Counted from the stretch's first letter, positions 46,264 through 55,295 are shown. The stretch: 64,000 nucleotides of DNA from Gordonia heveisoli (GCF_030315745.1 NZ_JASXSH010000006.1:124001-188000), one strand, 5' to 3'. Notes: generated from the letters alone by a model not told the origin. Numbers and translations: made by a program.

Positions 46264-47301
46264 TCAGCCGGGCGGATTGCCCGGGGCAAACCTCTGCTGC
46301 AATCGACCGAGGGTGTCTCCGCTGGGATCCACCAGCAACTCGACGATCTCCCGATATCCGATCGCCCGTGGATGGGCCGGCATGCCGTGCGCACCACCCG
46401 GAATCACCAGCATCTCGACCGGGGCTCCCGCTCGCCGCGCGACGGTGACGTAGCTGCGTGACCAGGCGATCGGCACCAGCCGGTCGCGGTCGCCGTGCAC
46501 CACGATCACCGGCATCAGCGGATCGATGGTCGCCGCCGGGTCGACCTGCCGGTAGCGGTCGGCCACCTCGTCGGGGGTGCCACCGAGGATGTTGACGATC
46601 CGGTCGTTACCGTCCCGCACCGCATGCACCAGGTCCAGCGGACCCGAGATGGCGACGATCCGGGCTGGGCGAAACCGCGGCCTTCCACCGATATCGTTGG
46701 GCGCCAACCTATTTCGGGTTCCCGCCCAGGCCGCGAGCTGCGCCCCGGAGCTGTGGCCGACCAGCGTTGCCCGGTCGATGTCGAGTTGCGGATGGGTGCT
46801 GCGCAAGGAGCTGACCGCGTCGAGGGCGTCGGCGACGTCGGTGAAGGTCGTCGGCCAGCCGCCACCGGTGCCGATCCGGCGGAACTCGATGTTGTAGACG
46901 GCAACTCCGCGGCGGGCCAGGTCGGTCGCGAGATGGCGCAGGTCGTTCAGGTCGATATCCGATCGCCACGATCCACCGTGGATGAGGAGGACCAGCGGCA
47001 CCGTCGCCACTGCGTGATCTCCTACCGGCAGATAGAGATCCGCGAAGTTCTGCACCGGATCGGCGACCCCGCGGGTCGGATAGGCGACGCGGGTGGTGGT
47101 GAATCGTCGGGGTCCCGACGGGATGGGGGCAGGCACCGCGACCGGGGTGATGGTCTGCGACGACGCCGACCCAGAGATCGGGGTGGCGACCGCGGATGGG
47201 GGAGTGGCCTCCGGTCGCGGCGAGGTGCCGCAGGCCGTCGTGACGGCCAGAACTGCGACGACACCGGCGAGTGCCCCTCGTTTGCCGGCCGTCGCAGTCA
47301 T
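46264..47301 (-). CDS. alpha/beta hydrolase lipoprotein (esterase-like)
   Basis: A 345-residue lipoprotein. The signal peptide ends in the lipobox VTTAC near residue 24, followed by a Pro/Ser/Thr linker. The catalytic domain has LLIHGGSWR (oxyanion loop, HGG type), the nucleophile in LVGHSSGAQLAAWAG near residue 195, aspartate in VVHGDRDRLVP and histidine in IPGGAHGMPAH. HGG-type hydrolases are typically esterases or arylformamidase-like enzymes. It is convergent with murJ with a 19-base gap. Substrate unknown; it is anchored to the outer face of the cytoplasmic membrane. Confidence 0.87.
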   Translation of the reverse strand: MTATAGKRGALAGVVAVLAVTTACGTSPRPEATPPSAVATPISGSASSQTITPVAVPAPIPSGPRRFTTTRVAYPTRGVADPVQNFADLYLPVGDHAVATVPLVLLIHGGSWRSDIDLNDLRHLATDLARRGVAVYNIEFRRIGTGGGWPTTFTDVADALDAVSSLRSTHPQLDIDRATLVGHSSGAQLAAWAGTRNRLAPNDIGGRPRFRPARIVAISGPLDLVHAVRDGNDRIVNILGGTPDEVADRYRQVDPAATIDPLMPVIVVHGDRDRLVPIAWSRSYVTVARRAGAPVEMLVIPGGAHGMPAHPRAIGYREIVELLVDPSGDTLGRLQQRFAPGNPPG

Positions 47302-47346
47302 AGTGGTGCCCAGTTTACTGGCGCCGGACCGTTATTCCGCGGTCCG

Positions 47347-47377
47347 GCCCGCGGCGCATTTCACACCCGCCGCGGGC
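47347..47377 (-). terminator. possible hairpin after second CocE gene
   Basis: A 10-bp perfect stem (GCCCGCGGCG and complement) with an 11-base loop lies just downstream of the 47397 stop on the minus strand. Confidence 0.4.
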
Positions 47378-47396
47378 GGCGCATCCACTACCGGCG

Positions 47397-49437
47397 TCAG
47401 CCGATCGGTCGATTGCTGGGCACGCTGATCCAACTCGGCTGGGCCGGATCGATCAGGACGTGTTCTGGCTTGAGTCCGCTGTCGCGGCTGACCGGCCCGA
47501 AGCTGACCGCCCGCGGTGCATTAAAGGCATACACGCTGACACGGAGCCGGTGGCCCGGTGCCAGCAGTGCGTCGGTACCCAGGGCCCCGATGTCGAGGAA
47601 CTGCGTCGCACCGGGTTTCACCATGTCGCGGTTGAATGCGTCGAGTGCATAGATCGGATCGGTGACATCCCCGTTGGGTGCGTAACTCGACAGCGCCGGG
47701 ACGACCTGATTGCGGATGGAGACGGTCATGGTCCCGGTGGTCAGGACGCGGGACGCACCGTCCGGTGCGACGTCGCTGACGACGGCGGCGTAGAAGCCGT
47801 CGGTCGCGTCGACCTGGGTGCGCAGGTGGACGTTGATCGGTCCGTTGATCGACGTCGCCTGCCGCACCGGCCGGGAGGTGAAGGTCAGTGCACCGCGTTC
47901 GGCGATCCGATTGTCGTTGCTGCAGAAGTCGAATGAGCTCAGGAAGCCGATCTGGTCGCGGTTGGTGTCACCGGAGCAGAGGGTGGTGATTCCCGGGGCA
48001 ACGGTCCACTTGGCGCGCTGGGTGGGTGCGCCACCGGTCAGCGATCCGTCCCGCACCGAGGTGGGGGAGGTACCGCTGCGCCGGGAGTTGAGGTACAGGC
48101 GGCGGTGCTGCTGATCCGCGCGCGGGAAGGTGTTCGATTGCACCCAGCGTCCGCCCTGCTGGTGGCTGGTGGCCGACGGGTATTCGTCGATGCGGTTGCG
48201 GACACCCTTGATCCACTTGTCGAACCAGGCGCGTTGCAGGACACTCATTGACGGCGGCTGTCCGGCGACGCCCCGCATGTCCCAGCCGTTGGTCATGTGC
48301 TGGCCGGTGCTCATGATCAGCTTCTTCTGGGCCGCAGGCACGCTCTTGAGCTGATCGAGGGTCCGCCACTCCATGTTGGTGAACAGGTCCTGCCAGCCGC
48401 CCACGACGAAGGTGGGCACCGTGACGGCGGCCGCGTCGGTGGTCAGCGCTCGACGATATGCCGAATCCAGTTGCACGATCTGTTTGGTACGGCCGTCCAG
48501 CGACCGGACACTCGGTGCGGTCAGCCCCTGGAGGAACTCTCGGACGAAGACCGCCGGGTTCTGCAACCGATCGCGCAACCACACCGGATCGAACTGTCCG
48601 CGAAGGAGACTCGGCAGGTCGGGCATCAGTTTGGTCGTGTTCACGGCGAACAGCCACAGCGCGAGGAAGCCCGCGCCGTATCCCGATCCGGGAGCGACGA
48701 CGTCGGCGACGATGTCGGTCATCGGTGCGGCCGGGAAGATCGCCTTGAGACCCTTCGGGTGCTTCGAGGCCGCCTGCAGTTGGTTGATCGCCGAGTATGA
48801 ATAGCCCGACATCCCCAGATCACCGTTGGAGTAGGGGCGGGTGCGTGCCCACTCCAGCACCTCGAGCGTGTCCTTCTGTTCACGCGGTCCGAAGACATCC
48901 CAAACACCTTGCGATGCACCGGTTCCACGGACGTCGACGACGACCTGGGTATAGCCGCTGCGGATCAACTGGGGGTCGACGGCGAAGACGCTGGGCAGTC
49001 CGCCGTTGGCGACCTTGAGTAGCCGTTCGGTACCCGATATCGGGGTGCCACTCAGGTTGATGCCGGCCAGCAGATCGAAGGCCGGCTTCGACAGACCGGG
49101 CACATTCGACCCGATGGTCGCCACCATGCTGACCAGCTTGCTGTACGGCGTCATGTTGACGATGACGGGATTCTTGGCGCGTGCCGGCCGACCGGCCGGC
49201 CCGGTCCGCCGGGCGATAGACGTCGGCGCGCAGGACGGTGCCGTCGGACATCCGGATCGGCACACTCGCGGTCACCGACACGCCCGCATACTTCTGCTTC
49301 GGCGCGTTGTAGGTCTTGGTCCACTGGATCGGGTTCAGCCCGATCGGTGCAGCCTGCGCGGGGGAGACCCCGCCACTCAGTGCCACCACTGAGACCAGCA
49401 CAGCCAGCACTGTGCCCCGCCGCCACAAATTCGACAT
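47397..49437 (-). pseudogene. CocE/NonD family secreted hydrolase, frameshifted
   Basis: Two frames together make one protein like the hydrolase at 15758. The N-terminal part (from ATG at 49437) has a signal peptide (GTVLAVLVSVVALSGG...AQAAP) and runs through VPIRMSDGTVLRADVYRPADRAG. The rest, from about PARAKNPVIVNMTPYSK, is in another frame and continues to the stop at 47397 with the nucleophile motif SGYSYSAINQ and a PepX_C domain. The switch lies about 49180-49215 in a GGCCGGCC-rich stretch. Total length is 2041 nt, one base over a multiple of three, so a single inserted base explains it. It may be a real pseudogene or a sequencing error in GC-rich DNA. Confidence 0.82.
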
Positions 49438-49655
49438 CCTGCCCCCAACTCGGCCTGACATCGGTGCGCCGCTCGTCTATCCCCCCGACGCACCGATGTG
49501 ATGAGCGCCGATCAACCCCGGTCGGGTGATCAGCGCCATAATCCTCTTACTGGCTAGTAGGGAAGTCAAGACCCGATCTCACCTGGAGTTCAACTCACCA
49601 ACCGGACATCGTGGCGTGAATTGCGACAATCTAGGCAACCCACCACGTCGACGGT

Positions 49656-50033
49656 CTAGTCCGTCGATTCGCCCTGCTCGGCGTCGCGACGACGTTGTGC
49701 TTCCTGCTCACGTGCGATCCGGCGCTGTTCCTCGGCGCGGTCGCGTAGTTGCTGCAAGAACTCCCGGTCTGCCTCGGGATCGGCGGGCACATATCGTCCG
49801 GGCCGGTCGTACTCAGGAAACTCCGCGCCGTTGCGCGTCCGAGGCCGCGGTGCGTCGTCGGCCGTCGGCCGTCCGATGGCCAGCCACAGCAGTGCACCGA
49901 CCAGTGGCACCAGCACCACCAGGATGATCCAGCCGAACTTCGGCAACCCGCGTACCGACGATTCGTCGGTGTTGATGATGTCGATCAACGCGATGACCAA
50001 GACGGCAAGCATGATCAGCCCGAAATATGGCAT
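49656..50033 (-). CDS. PLDc_N domain small membrane protein
   Basis: A 125-residue protein. Two hydrophobic helices span about residues 4-20 and 32-52. The short motif between them (DIINTDESSVRGLPKFGWI) and the following WLAIGRP match the PLDc_N (phospholipase D nuclease N-terminal) domain found alone in many small actinobacterial membrane proteins. The last 60 residues are charged and coiled-coil-like (REFLQQLRDRAEEQRRIA). Function unknown. It is divergent from the regulator gene at 50266. The 218 bases between it and the CocE gene hold only a weak hairpin (49505-49536). Confidence 0.82.
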   Translation of the reverse strand: MPYFGLIMLAVLVIALIDIINTDESSVRGLPKFGWIILVVLVPLVGALLWLAIGRPTADDAPRPRTRNGAEFPEYDRPGRYVPADPEADREFLQQLRDRAEEQRRIAREQEAQRRRDAEQGESTD

Positions 50034-50140
50034 TCGTTCCCCCCGACCGCAATTTACTTGAGCGAATACTCATCCGCACTATATGCGACTCGGAATACTC
50101 GTGCTGTCTGGGCCGCGCACCCCGGCAGTACGGGCGCGGA

Positions 50141-50157
50141 TGTGCCAACTTGGGACA
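50141..50157. promoter_or_regulatory. operator 1: TGTGCCA-ACT-TGGGACA
   Basis: An inverted repeat with one mismatch, about 110 bases before the regulator start. The same element, TGTCCCA-TCT-TGGGACG, occurs at 52201 before the monooxygenase operon. Two matching copies in front of a regulator and its adjacent operon suggest they bind that regulator. Confidence 0.6.
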
Positions 50158-50265
50158 CGTTATCGGTGGGAATGATCGTCAGAAGCGAGCACAATCGTGA
50201 TGTGTCTCCCGTCACACCACTACGGGTCGCCACTCTGCACGGAACGTCGACCGGAGGTTTCCCTG

Positions 50266-52185
50266 ATGTCCGGTGACCGCGACAGCCTCGAGGTGGCCGC
50301 TGCGCGCGCCGACTTTCTCCGCGATGAGCAACGACCGGGCGTGCGCGCCGTCTCCGATCTCGTCGCGGCGTCCTGGATCCGGAGTAGGTCGGCGGGTGTC
50401 GACATCGAACGGCAGTCGCCGCATTACAGCGACGAGATCGACACCTCGTCACGTCTCGTACGCTGCGCTGATCCGGTCCTCCAACAGCTGGGCGCCGACA
50501 TCTCCGACGTCGCGCTGATCATCGCGCTCAGTGACAACAGAGCCAGGATGATCAAGCGGGTGGATCTGAGCACCAAGGTGGCGCGGATGGTCGATCGCGT
50601 CGAGTTCGCGCCCGGGTACAGCTACGCCGAGGACACCATGGGAACCAATGGCGTGGGCACCGCGATCCAATCGGGTCAGTCGATCTCCATCGTGGGGCCA
50701 GCGCACTATTCCGAGCAGCTCCAGCCGTTCGCCTGTACCGCCGCACCCATCATCGATCCGATCACCGGCCGGATCGAGGGCATCCTCGACGTGTCCACCG
50801 TGGCTCAGTCGTGGAGTCCGCTCATGCACACGCTGGTCAAGGCCGCCGCCAAGGACATCGGCCGCAACCTGCTCGACGACCGTGGCCAAGCACAGCGGAT
50901 TCTCTTCAACACCTATCTGCACACCGACGCGCGCGCCACCAACCGCCAGGCGGTTTTCGGGTTTGCCGACGCCATGTGCATGGCCAACGCCGCGGCCCAG
51001 TCACTGTTCTCCGCCGAGGAGCAGGCCGCGATTCGCGACCACGTCGGTTTCGTGACGACAGGCCGGGACCGGATCGCCGATACGCTGGTTCTGTCGTCGG
51101 GTCGCGCCGTACGCCTTCGCGGTATCCGCATCGTGGGTGGTGTGCAGACGGCCGGGACGGTGGTTGTCGCCGAGCCGATCGTCGACGCCGGCGCGACAAT
51201 CGATCTGGCCGCTTCCTCGCCCGAGCACCGGTCGCCCGATCCGTGTTCGAGATATGCGGCCAGGCACACCCTCCGCCCCGGAGTTCGCGGCAGTACGTCG
51301 GCACGGCTTGCGGCGGCGACGTCGCCGACCTTTCGGCGTGCCTGCCAACAGCTGCGCGACGCACTGGCCTGCGGTGAACCGACGCTGGTCTTCGGTGAAC
51401 AGGGTGTCGGAAAGTTCACGTTGGCCACTGAACTATTCGGGCCAGAATTATTCGGGCCAGAACTATTTGGACCAGAACTGGTCGGTACCGAAGAGCATTC
51501 GGCGTCTGCGGGTTCCAGCACCCTGTGTATCGACACCAGTCTCCTCGGAAGGCCGGGCGGAGCTGACCTCGACGAGCTGATCCCCGAGGGTGTCGACCGG
51601 CCCACGCTCATTGTGGCCCGCGGTATCGACAGGCTCGACGAGACTGGTTCGGCGAACCTCGATCAACTGATCGACCGGGTCGAGTCGATGTCCGCGCCGG
51701 TCGTATTCGCCGCCACCGCAACCGTTTCCGACGGCGATGACTGCCGCCTGCCCGACGAGCTGCTGTCCCGGTTCCGGGCGTCGGTGACTATCCCCCCGTT
51801 GCGTTACCGCACCGAGGACCTCGTGCATGTGACCAACCAGCTCCTCGGTGAGCTCGCGCCACGACGACACGTTCGCGTCTCCGTTGCGGCGCAACGGATC
51901 CTGGCGAACTACACATGGCCGGGTAACATCGCCGAGCTGCGCGCCGCCCTCATCCACGCCCTCCGGTCACGTCCCGTCGGGGATATCGAGGTGCAGGATC
52001 TGCCGCAGCATTGCCAGACGTCGGCCAAGCGGAGCAACCTGTCGCCGATCCAGATCGCCGAGCGCGACACCATCATCCGGGCGCTACAGGTGTGCGCAGG
52101 CAACCGGGCCGCGGCCGCCGCGCAGATCGGCATCTCCCGCAGCGGTCTCTATCGGAAGATCCGAAGCTACGGAATCACCGGATAG
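50266..52185 (+). CDS. GAF/AAA+/Fis-type activator (AcoR-like, degenerate sigma-54 domain)
   Basis: A 639-residue regulator laid out like AcoR-type sigma-54 activators. An N-terminal helical segment comes first (VAASWIRSRSAGVD). A GAF-like domain spans about residues 80-200 (YAEDTMGTNGVGTAI, ACTAAPIIDP). An AAA+ region spans about 360-560, and a Fis-type HTH lies at the end (NRAAAAAQIGISRSGLYRKI). The ATP site is degenerate: Walker A reads GEQGVGKFT with Phe after the lysine, and the sigma-54-contact GAFTGA loop is absent. Actinobacteria lack sigma-54, so it must act through other sigma factors. An ELFGP triplet repeat follows Walker A. The ATG at 50266 has GGAGG upstream. It probably controls the monooxygenase operon 102 bases downstream. 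Confidence 0.85.
   Translation: MSGDRDSLEVAAARADFLRDEQRPGVRAVSDLVAASWIRSRSAGVDIERQSPHYSDEIDTSSRLVRCADPVLQQLGADISDVALIIALSDNRARMIKRVDLSTKVARMVDRVEFAPGYSYAEDTMGTNGVGTAIQSGQSISIVGPAHYSEQLQPFACTAAPIIDPITGRIEGILDVSTVAQSWSPLMHTLVKAAAKDIGRNLLDDRGQAQRILFNTYLHTDARATNRQAVFGFADAMCMANAAAQSLFSAEEQAAIRDHVGFVTTGRDRIADTLVLSSGRAVRLRGIRIVGGVQTAGTVVVAEPIVDAGATIDLAASSPEHRSPDPCSRYAARHTLRPGVRGSTSARLAAATSPTFRRACQQLRDALACGEPTLVFGEQGVGKFTLATELFGPELFGPELFGPELVGTEEHSASAGSSTLCIDTSLLGRPGGADLDELIPEGVDRPTLIVARGIDRLDETGSANLDQLIDRVESMSAPVVFAATATVSDGDDCRLPDELLSRFRASVTIPPLRYRTEDLVHVTNQLLGELAPRRHVRVSVAAQRILANYTWPGNIAELRAALIHALRSRPVGDIEVQDLPQHCQTSAKRSNLSPIQIAERDTIIRALQVCAGNRAAAAAQIGISRSGLYRKIRSYGITG
51430..51474 (+). repeat. three 15-bp in-frame repeats after Walker A
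   Basis: GAACTATTCGGGCCA is followed by two copies with one to two changes each, encoding Glu-Leu-Phe-Gly-Pro three times (residues 389-403). AT content is higher than in the surrounding gene. Confidence 0.9.
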
Positions 52186-52200
52186 TCCACTCCCCACATT

Positions 52201-52217
52201 TGTCCCATCTTGGGACG
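52201..52217. promoter_or_regulatory. operator 2: TGTCCCA-TCT-TGGGACG
   Basis: A near-perfect inverted repeat 71 bases before the monooxygenase start and 16 bases after the regulator stop. The right half-site TGGGAC is identical to that at 50141-50157. Confidence 0.62.
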
Positions 52218-52287
52218 CGCCTTCTGTGTCGCAGCACACAACGATGAACTCACCGTGAAATCGGCACACAGAAGGGTATTCGAGATC

Positions 52288-53946
52288 ATGACTCAGAAAT
52301 TCGCCGACACCGACACGCCCGACGCCGGCGCCGTTGGATCCGCCACCGAACTCGACGCGCTGATCATCGGCGCCGGGGTCGCCGGACTCTATCAGCTCTA
52401 TCAGCTCCGCAAGCAAGGACTCCATGTCCGCGCCTATGACGCCGCCACCGACGTCGGCGGTACCTGGTACTGGAACCGTTATCCCGGAGCACGTTTCGAC
52501 TCCGAGGCCTATATCTACCAGTACATGTTCTCGGAGGAGCTGTACAAGGGCTGGAGTTGGAGCAAGAGGTTCCCGGCACAGCCCGAGATCGAACAATGGT
52601 TGCACTATGTCGCCGATACCCTCGACCTCCGCAAGGACATCCAGTTCTCGACGGTGATCGAAAGTGCGCATTACGACGAGGATTCCGGACGGTGGTCGGT
52701 GCGAACCGGCGACGGCGAGATCATCGACACGCAGTTCCTGGTCACCTGTGCCGGCATGCTTTCGGCCCCGATGGAGAGGGTGTTCGAGGGTCAGGAGTCC
52801 TTCGCCGGCGACATCTTTCACACCTCCCGGTGGCCTCGATCCGGCGGGGAGGTGGCGGGTAAGCGGGTCGCCGTCATCGGCATCGGAGCCACCGGAATTC
52901 AAGTCATCCAGACCATCGCCGACGAGGTGGACCATCTCAAGGTCTTCATCCGCACACCCCAGTACACGCTGCCGATGCTCAACCCCGACTACGGTCCCGA
53001 CGAAGTCGCCTGGTACCACAGCAGATTCGAGGAGCTGCGCGATACCGTCCCGCACACCTTCTCCGGCTTCGAGTACGACTGGGTACACGAGTGGGCGACC
53101 ACTCCGGCCGACAAGCGACAGGCGATTCTGGAGGAGGTCTACGCCGACGGCTCACTCAAGCTGTGGTTGGCCGGTTTCGGTGAGATGTTCTTCGAGAAGG
53201 AAGTCAGCGACGAGATCTCGGCTTTCGTCGCGGACAAGATGCGCGCACGTCTACAAGATCCCGCACTCTGCGATCTGCTCATTCCCAAACCCGACGAGTA
53301 CGGCTTCGGCACCCACCGCGTCCCGCTGGAACGCGGATACCTGGAGAAGTATCACCGCCCGAACGTCGAAGCGATCGGCGTCAAGGACAACCCGATCGCT
53401 CGGATCGTCCCGGAGGGCATCGAACTGGCCGATGGCACGCGCCATGAGGTCGACGTCATCATCCTCGCCACCGGATTCGATGCCGGCACCGGCGCCTTGA
53501 CCCGCATCGATATCCGTGGCCGCGGCGGGCGATCACTCGCCCAGGACTGGGGCCGGGAGATCCGCTCGACGATGGGTCTGATGGTGCACGGCTATCCGAA
53601 TATGCTCACGACCGCGATCCCGCTCGCTCCCTCGGCCGCGCTGTGCAACATGACGACGTGCCTGCAGCAGCAGACGGAGTGGATCAGCGACTGCATCGAC
53701 CACATGCGGCGCAACGATTACACGATCATCGAACCCACCGCGGAGGGCGAGGAAGCCTGGGTTCGCCACCACGACGAAACCGCCAACGCGACTCTCGTCT
53801 CCAAGACGAACTCCTGGTACAACGGCGCAAACGTACCCGGTAAGCCTCGCGGCCGGGTCCTGTCCTACATCGGCGGCGTCGGCCTGTATCGCGAAAAGGC
53901 CACCGAGGCCGCCGCGGCCGGGTATACCGGCTTCGGATTCGAGTGA
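52288..53946 (+). CDS. Baeyer-Villiger flavin monooxygenase
   Basis: A 552-residue type I Baeyer-Villiger monooxygenase that uses FAD, NADPH and O2 to turn a ketone into an ester or lactone. The FAD motif GAGVAGL lies near residue 32, followed by GGTWYWNRYPGARFD, the classical BVMO stretch. The fingerprint FAGDIFHTSRWP (FxGxxxHxxxWP) is at residues 172-183. The NADPH motif GIGATGIQ lies near 198, and ILATGFDAGTG near 395. The ATG at 52288 has AGAAGGG upstream. The stop is 42 bases before the esterase start. Substrate cannot be read from sequence; its partner suggests methyl or short-chain ketones. Confidence 0.94.
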   Translation: MTQKFADTDTPDAGAVGSATELDALIIGAGVAGLYQLYQLRKQGLHVRAYDAATDVGGTWYWNRYPGARFDSEAYIYQYMFSEELYKGWSWSKRFPAQPEIEQWLHYVADTLDLRKDIQFSTVIESAHYDEDSGRWSVRTGDGEIIDTQFLVTCAGMLSAPMERVFEGQESFAGDIFHTSRWPRSGGEVAGKRVAVIGIGATGIQVIQTIADEVDHLKVFIRTPQYTLPMLNPDYGPDEVAWYHSRFEELRDTVPHTFSGFEYDWVHEWATTPADKRQAILEEVYADGSLKLWLAGFGEMFFEKEVSDEISAFVADKMRARLQDPALCDLLIPKPDEYGFGTHRVPLERGYLEKYHRPNVEAIGVKDNPIARIVPEGIELADGTRHEVDVIILATGFDAGTGALTRIDIRGRGGRSLAQDWGREIRSTMGLMVHGYPNMLTTAIPLAPSAALCNMTTCLQQQTEWISDCIDHMRRNDYTIIEPTAEGEEAWVRHHDETANATLVSKTNSWYNGANVPGKPRGRVLSYIGGVGLYREKATEAAAAGYTGFGFE

Positions 53947-53987
53947 ACCCGCAATCTGTGGACAACCGCGCAAAGGAGCGCTCTCTC

Positions 53988-55049
53988 ATGATCGAGAATC
54001 CCTATTACAGCCACGAATTCCACGGAGATTACGACCTGATCAGCGTCGGTGAGCTCCAACTGGAAGAGGGTGGCACCATCCCCGACTGCCAACTCGCGGT
54101 CGCCACCTTCGGGACCCTGAATGCCGCCAAGGACAACGCGATCCTCATCCCGACCTGGTACTCGGGTACTCACCAGATCTGGCGCGATGTCTACATCGGC
54201 CCTGACCACGCCCTCAACCCGGACAAGTACTTCATCGTGTGCGTCGACCAGATCGGCAGTGGTCTGTCGACCTCACCGCACAACGCCGGCGGCCCGAATG
54301 AGTCGATCTCGATGTCCAAGTTCCCCCACGTGCGGATCGGCGACAACGTCGTCGCCCAGGAGCGGTTGCTCCGTGAGCATTTCGGCATCGACCGGCTCGC
54401 TCTCGTCGTCGGCGGTTCGATGGGTGCACAACAGACCTATGAGTGGGCCGTCCGCTTCCCCGACAAGGTGCTCCGTGCGGCTCCGATCGCGGGCACCGCG
54501 CAGAACACGCCCGGTGACTTCCTCATCGCCGAGGCGATGCGGGAGGCGATTCAATCCGACCCGGGCTTCAACGGCGTTGAATACCAATCGAATACGGATG
54601 TCGAGGATGGTCTGCGGAGGCAGGCGCACATCTGGGCGGTCGTCGGATTCTCCACCGAGTTCTGGAAGCAAGAAGTCTGGCGGGCACTGGACTTCGACTC
54701 GCGTGAGGCCTTCCTGGCGGGATTCCTCGACCCGTACTTCACTGCGATGGATCCGAATGATCTGCTCACCCAGTCCTGGGCCTGGCAACGCGGTGACGTC
54801 GCCCGGCATACCGGCGGCGACCTCGCCGCGGCACTCGCCCGCATCACCGCGAAGACGTTCGTGATGCCGATCGATGAGGATCAGTTGTTCCCGCCGCGGG
54901 ACTGCGCTGCCGAGCAGGACTTGATCCCCGGTAGCCAGCTGCGGGTGATCGAAGACGTCCTCGGTCATCTTGGCCTGTTCGGTGTCGCACCGACCTACCT
55001 GCCGCAGATCGACAAGCACCTCGCCGAACTGTTGGCGACCGAGGTCTGA
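53988..55049 (+). CDS. MekB/homoserine acetyltransferase-like alpha/beta hydrolase
   Basis: A 353-residue alpha/beta hydrolase of the MetX-like branch. The nucleophile serine is Ser144 in VVGGSMGAQQTYEWA, aspartate is in MPIDEDQLFPP near residue 298, and histidine is in VLGHLGLFG near 327. In Pseudomonas veronii the esterase MekB, which cleaves the acetate ester made by its Baeyer-Villiger partner, belongs to this branch. Pairing with a BVMO gene argues for that role rather than methionine synthesis. The ATG at 53988 has AAGGAG upstream and is preferred to the GTG at 53943, which overlaps the BVMO stop. Confidence 0.87.
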   Translation: MIENPYYSHEFHGDYDLISVGELQLEEGGTIPDCQLAVATFGTLNAAKDNAILIPTWYSGTHQIWRDVYIGPDHALNPDKYFIVCVDQIGSGLSTSPHNAGGPNESISMSKFPHVRIGDNVVAQERLLREHFGIDRLALVVGGSMGAQQTYEWAVRFPDKVLRAAPIAGTAQNTPGDFLIAEAMREAIQSDPGFNGVEYQSNTDVEDGLRRQAHIWAVVGFSTEFWKQEVWRALDFDSREAFLAGFLDPYFTAMDPNDLLTQSWAWQRGDVARHTGGDLAAALARITAKTFVMPIDEDQLFPPRDCAAEQDLIPGSQLRVIEDVLGHLGLFGVAPTYLPQIDKHLAELLATEV

Positions 55050-55063
55050 GCCGGACATCCGGA

Positions 55064-55095
55064 TGATCCTGTGCCCGGCTTCGGGCGCAGGATCA
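55064..55095 (+). terminator. hairpin after ketone operon
   Basis: A 13-bp stem with one G-T pair and a GCTT tetraloop starts 15 bases after the esterase stop (arms about 55065-55077 and 55082-55094). Confidence 0.6.
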
Positions 55096-55119
55096 GCTGT
55101 GCGACAGGAGAATGAGACG

Positions 55120-55154
55120 CCGAGGGCCTTCGGCCGCCAGCCGAAGGCCCTCGG
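55120..55154. terminator. perfect 15-bp hairpin upstream of sigM
   Basis: CCGAGGGCCTTCGGC and its complement enclose the loop CGCCA. It lies between the esterase and sigM and would insulate sigM from read-through. The 246-base gap holds no gene. Confidence 0.6.
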
Positions 55155-55295
55155 GTTGCAGCCGAGCCCACAACGCTCCCCGAGAAGTGGATTCGCACCG
55201 AATCCACCGCCACACCACCGGTTCGCTGACTTGAACAATTGGCCCTGTGCACAACACCCCACGCAACCGCGGTGCACCAACTAATCTCCACTCCC

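Noticed and set aside
46251-46272. Terminator between murJ and the lipoprotein hydrolase
   Set aside because: Only a 7-bp bulged stem overlapping the stop codon; too weak.
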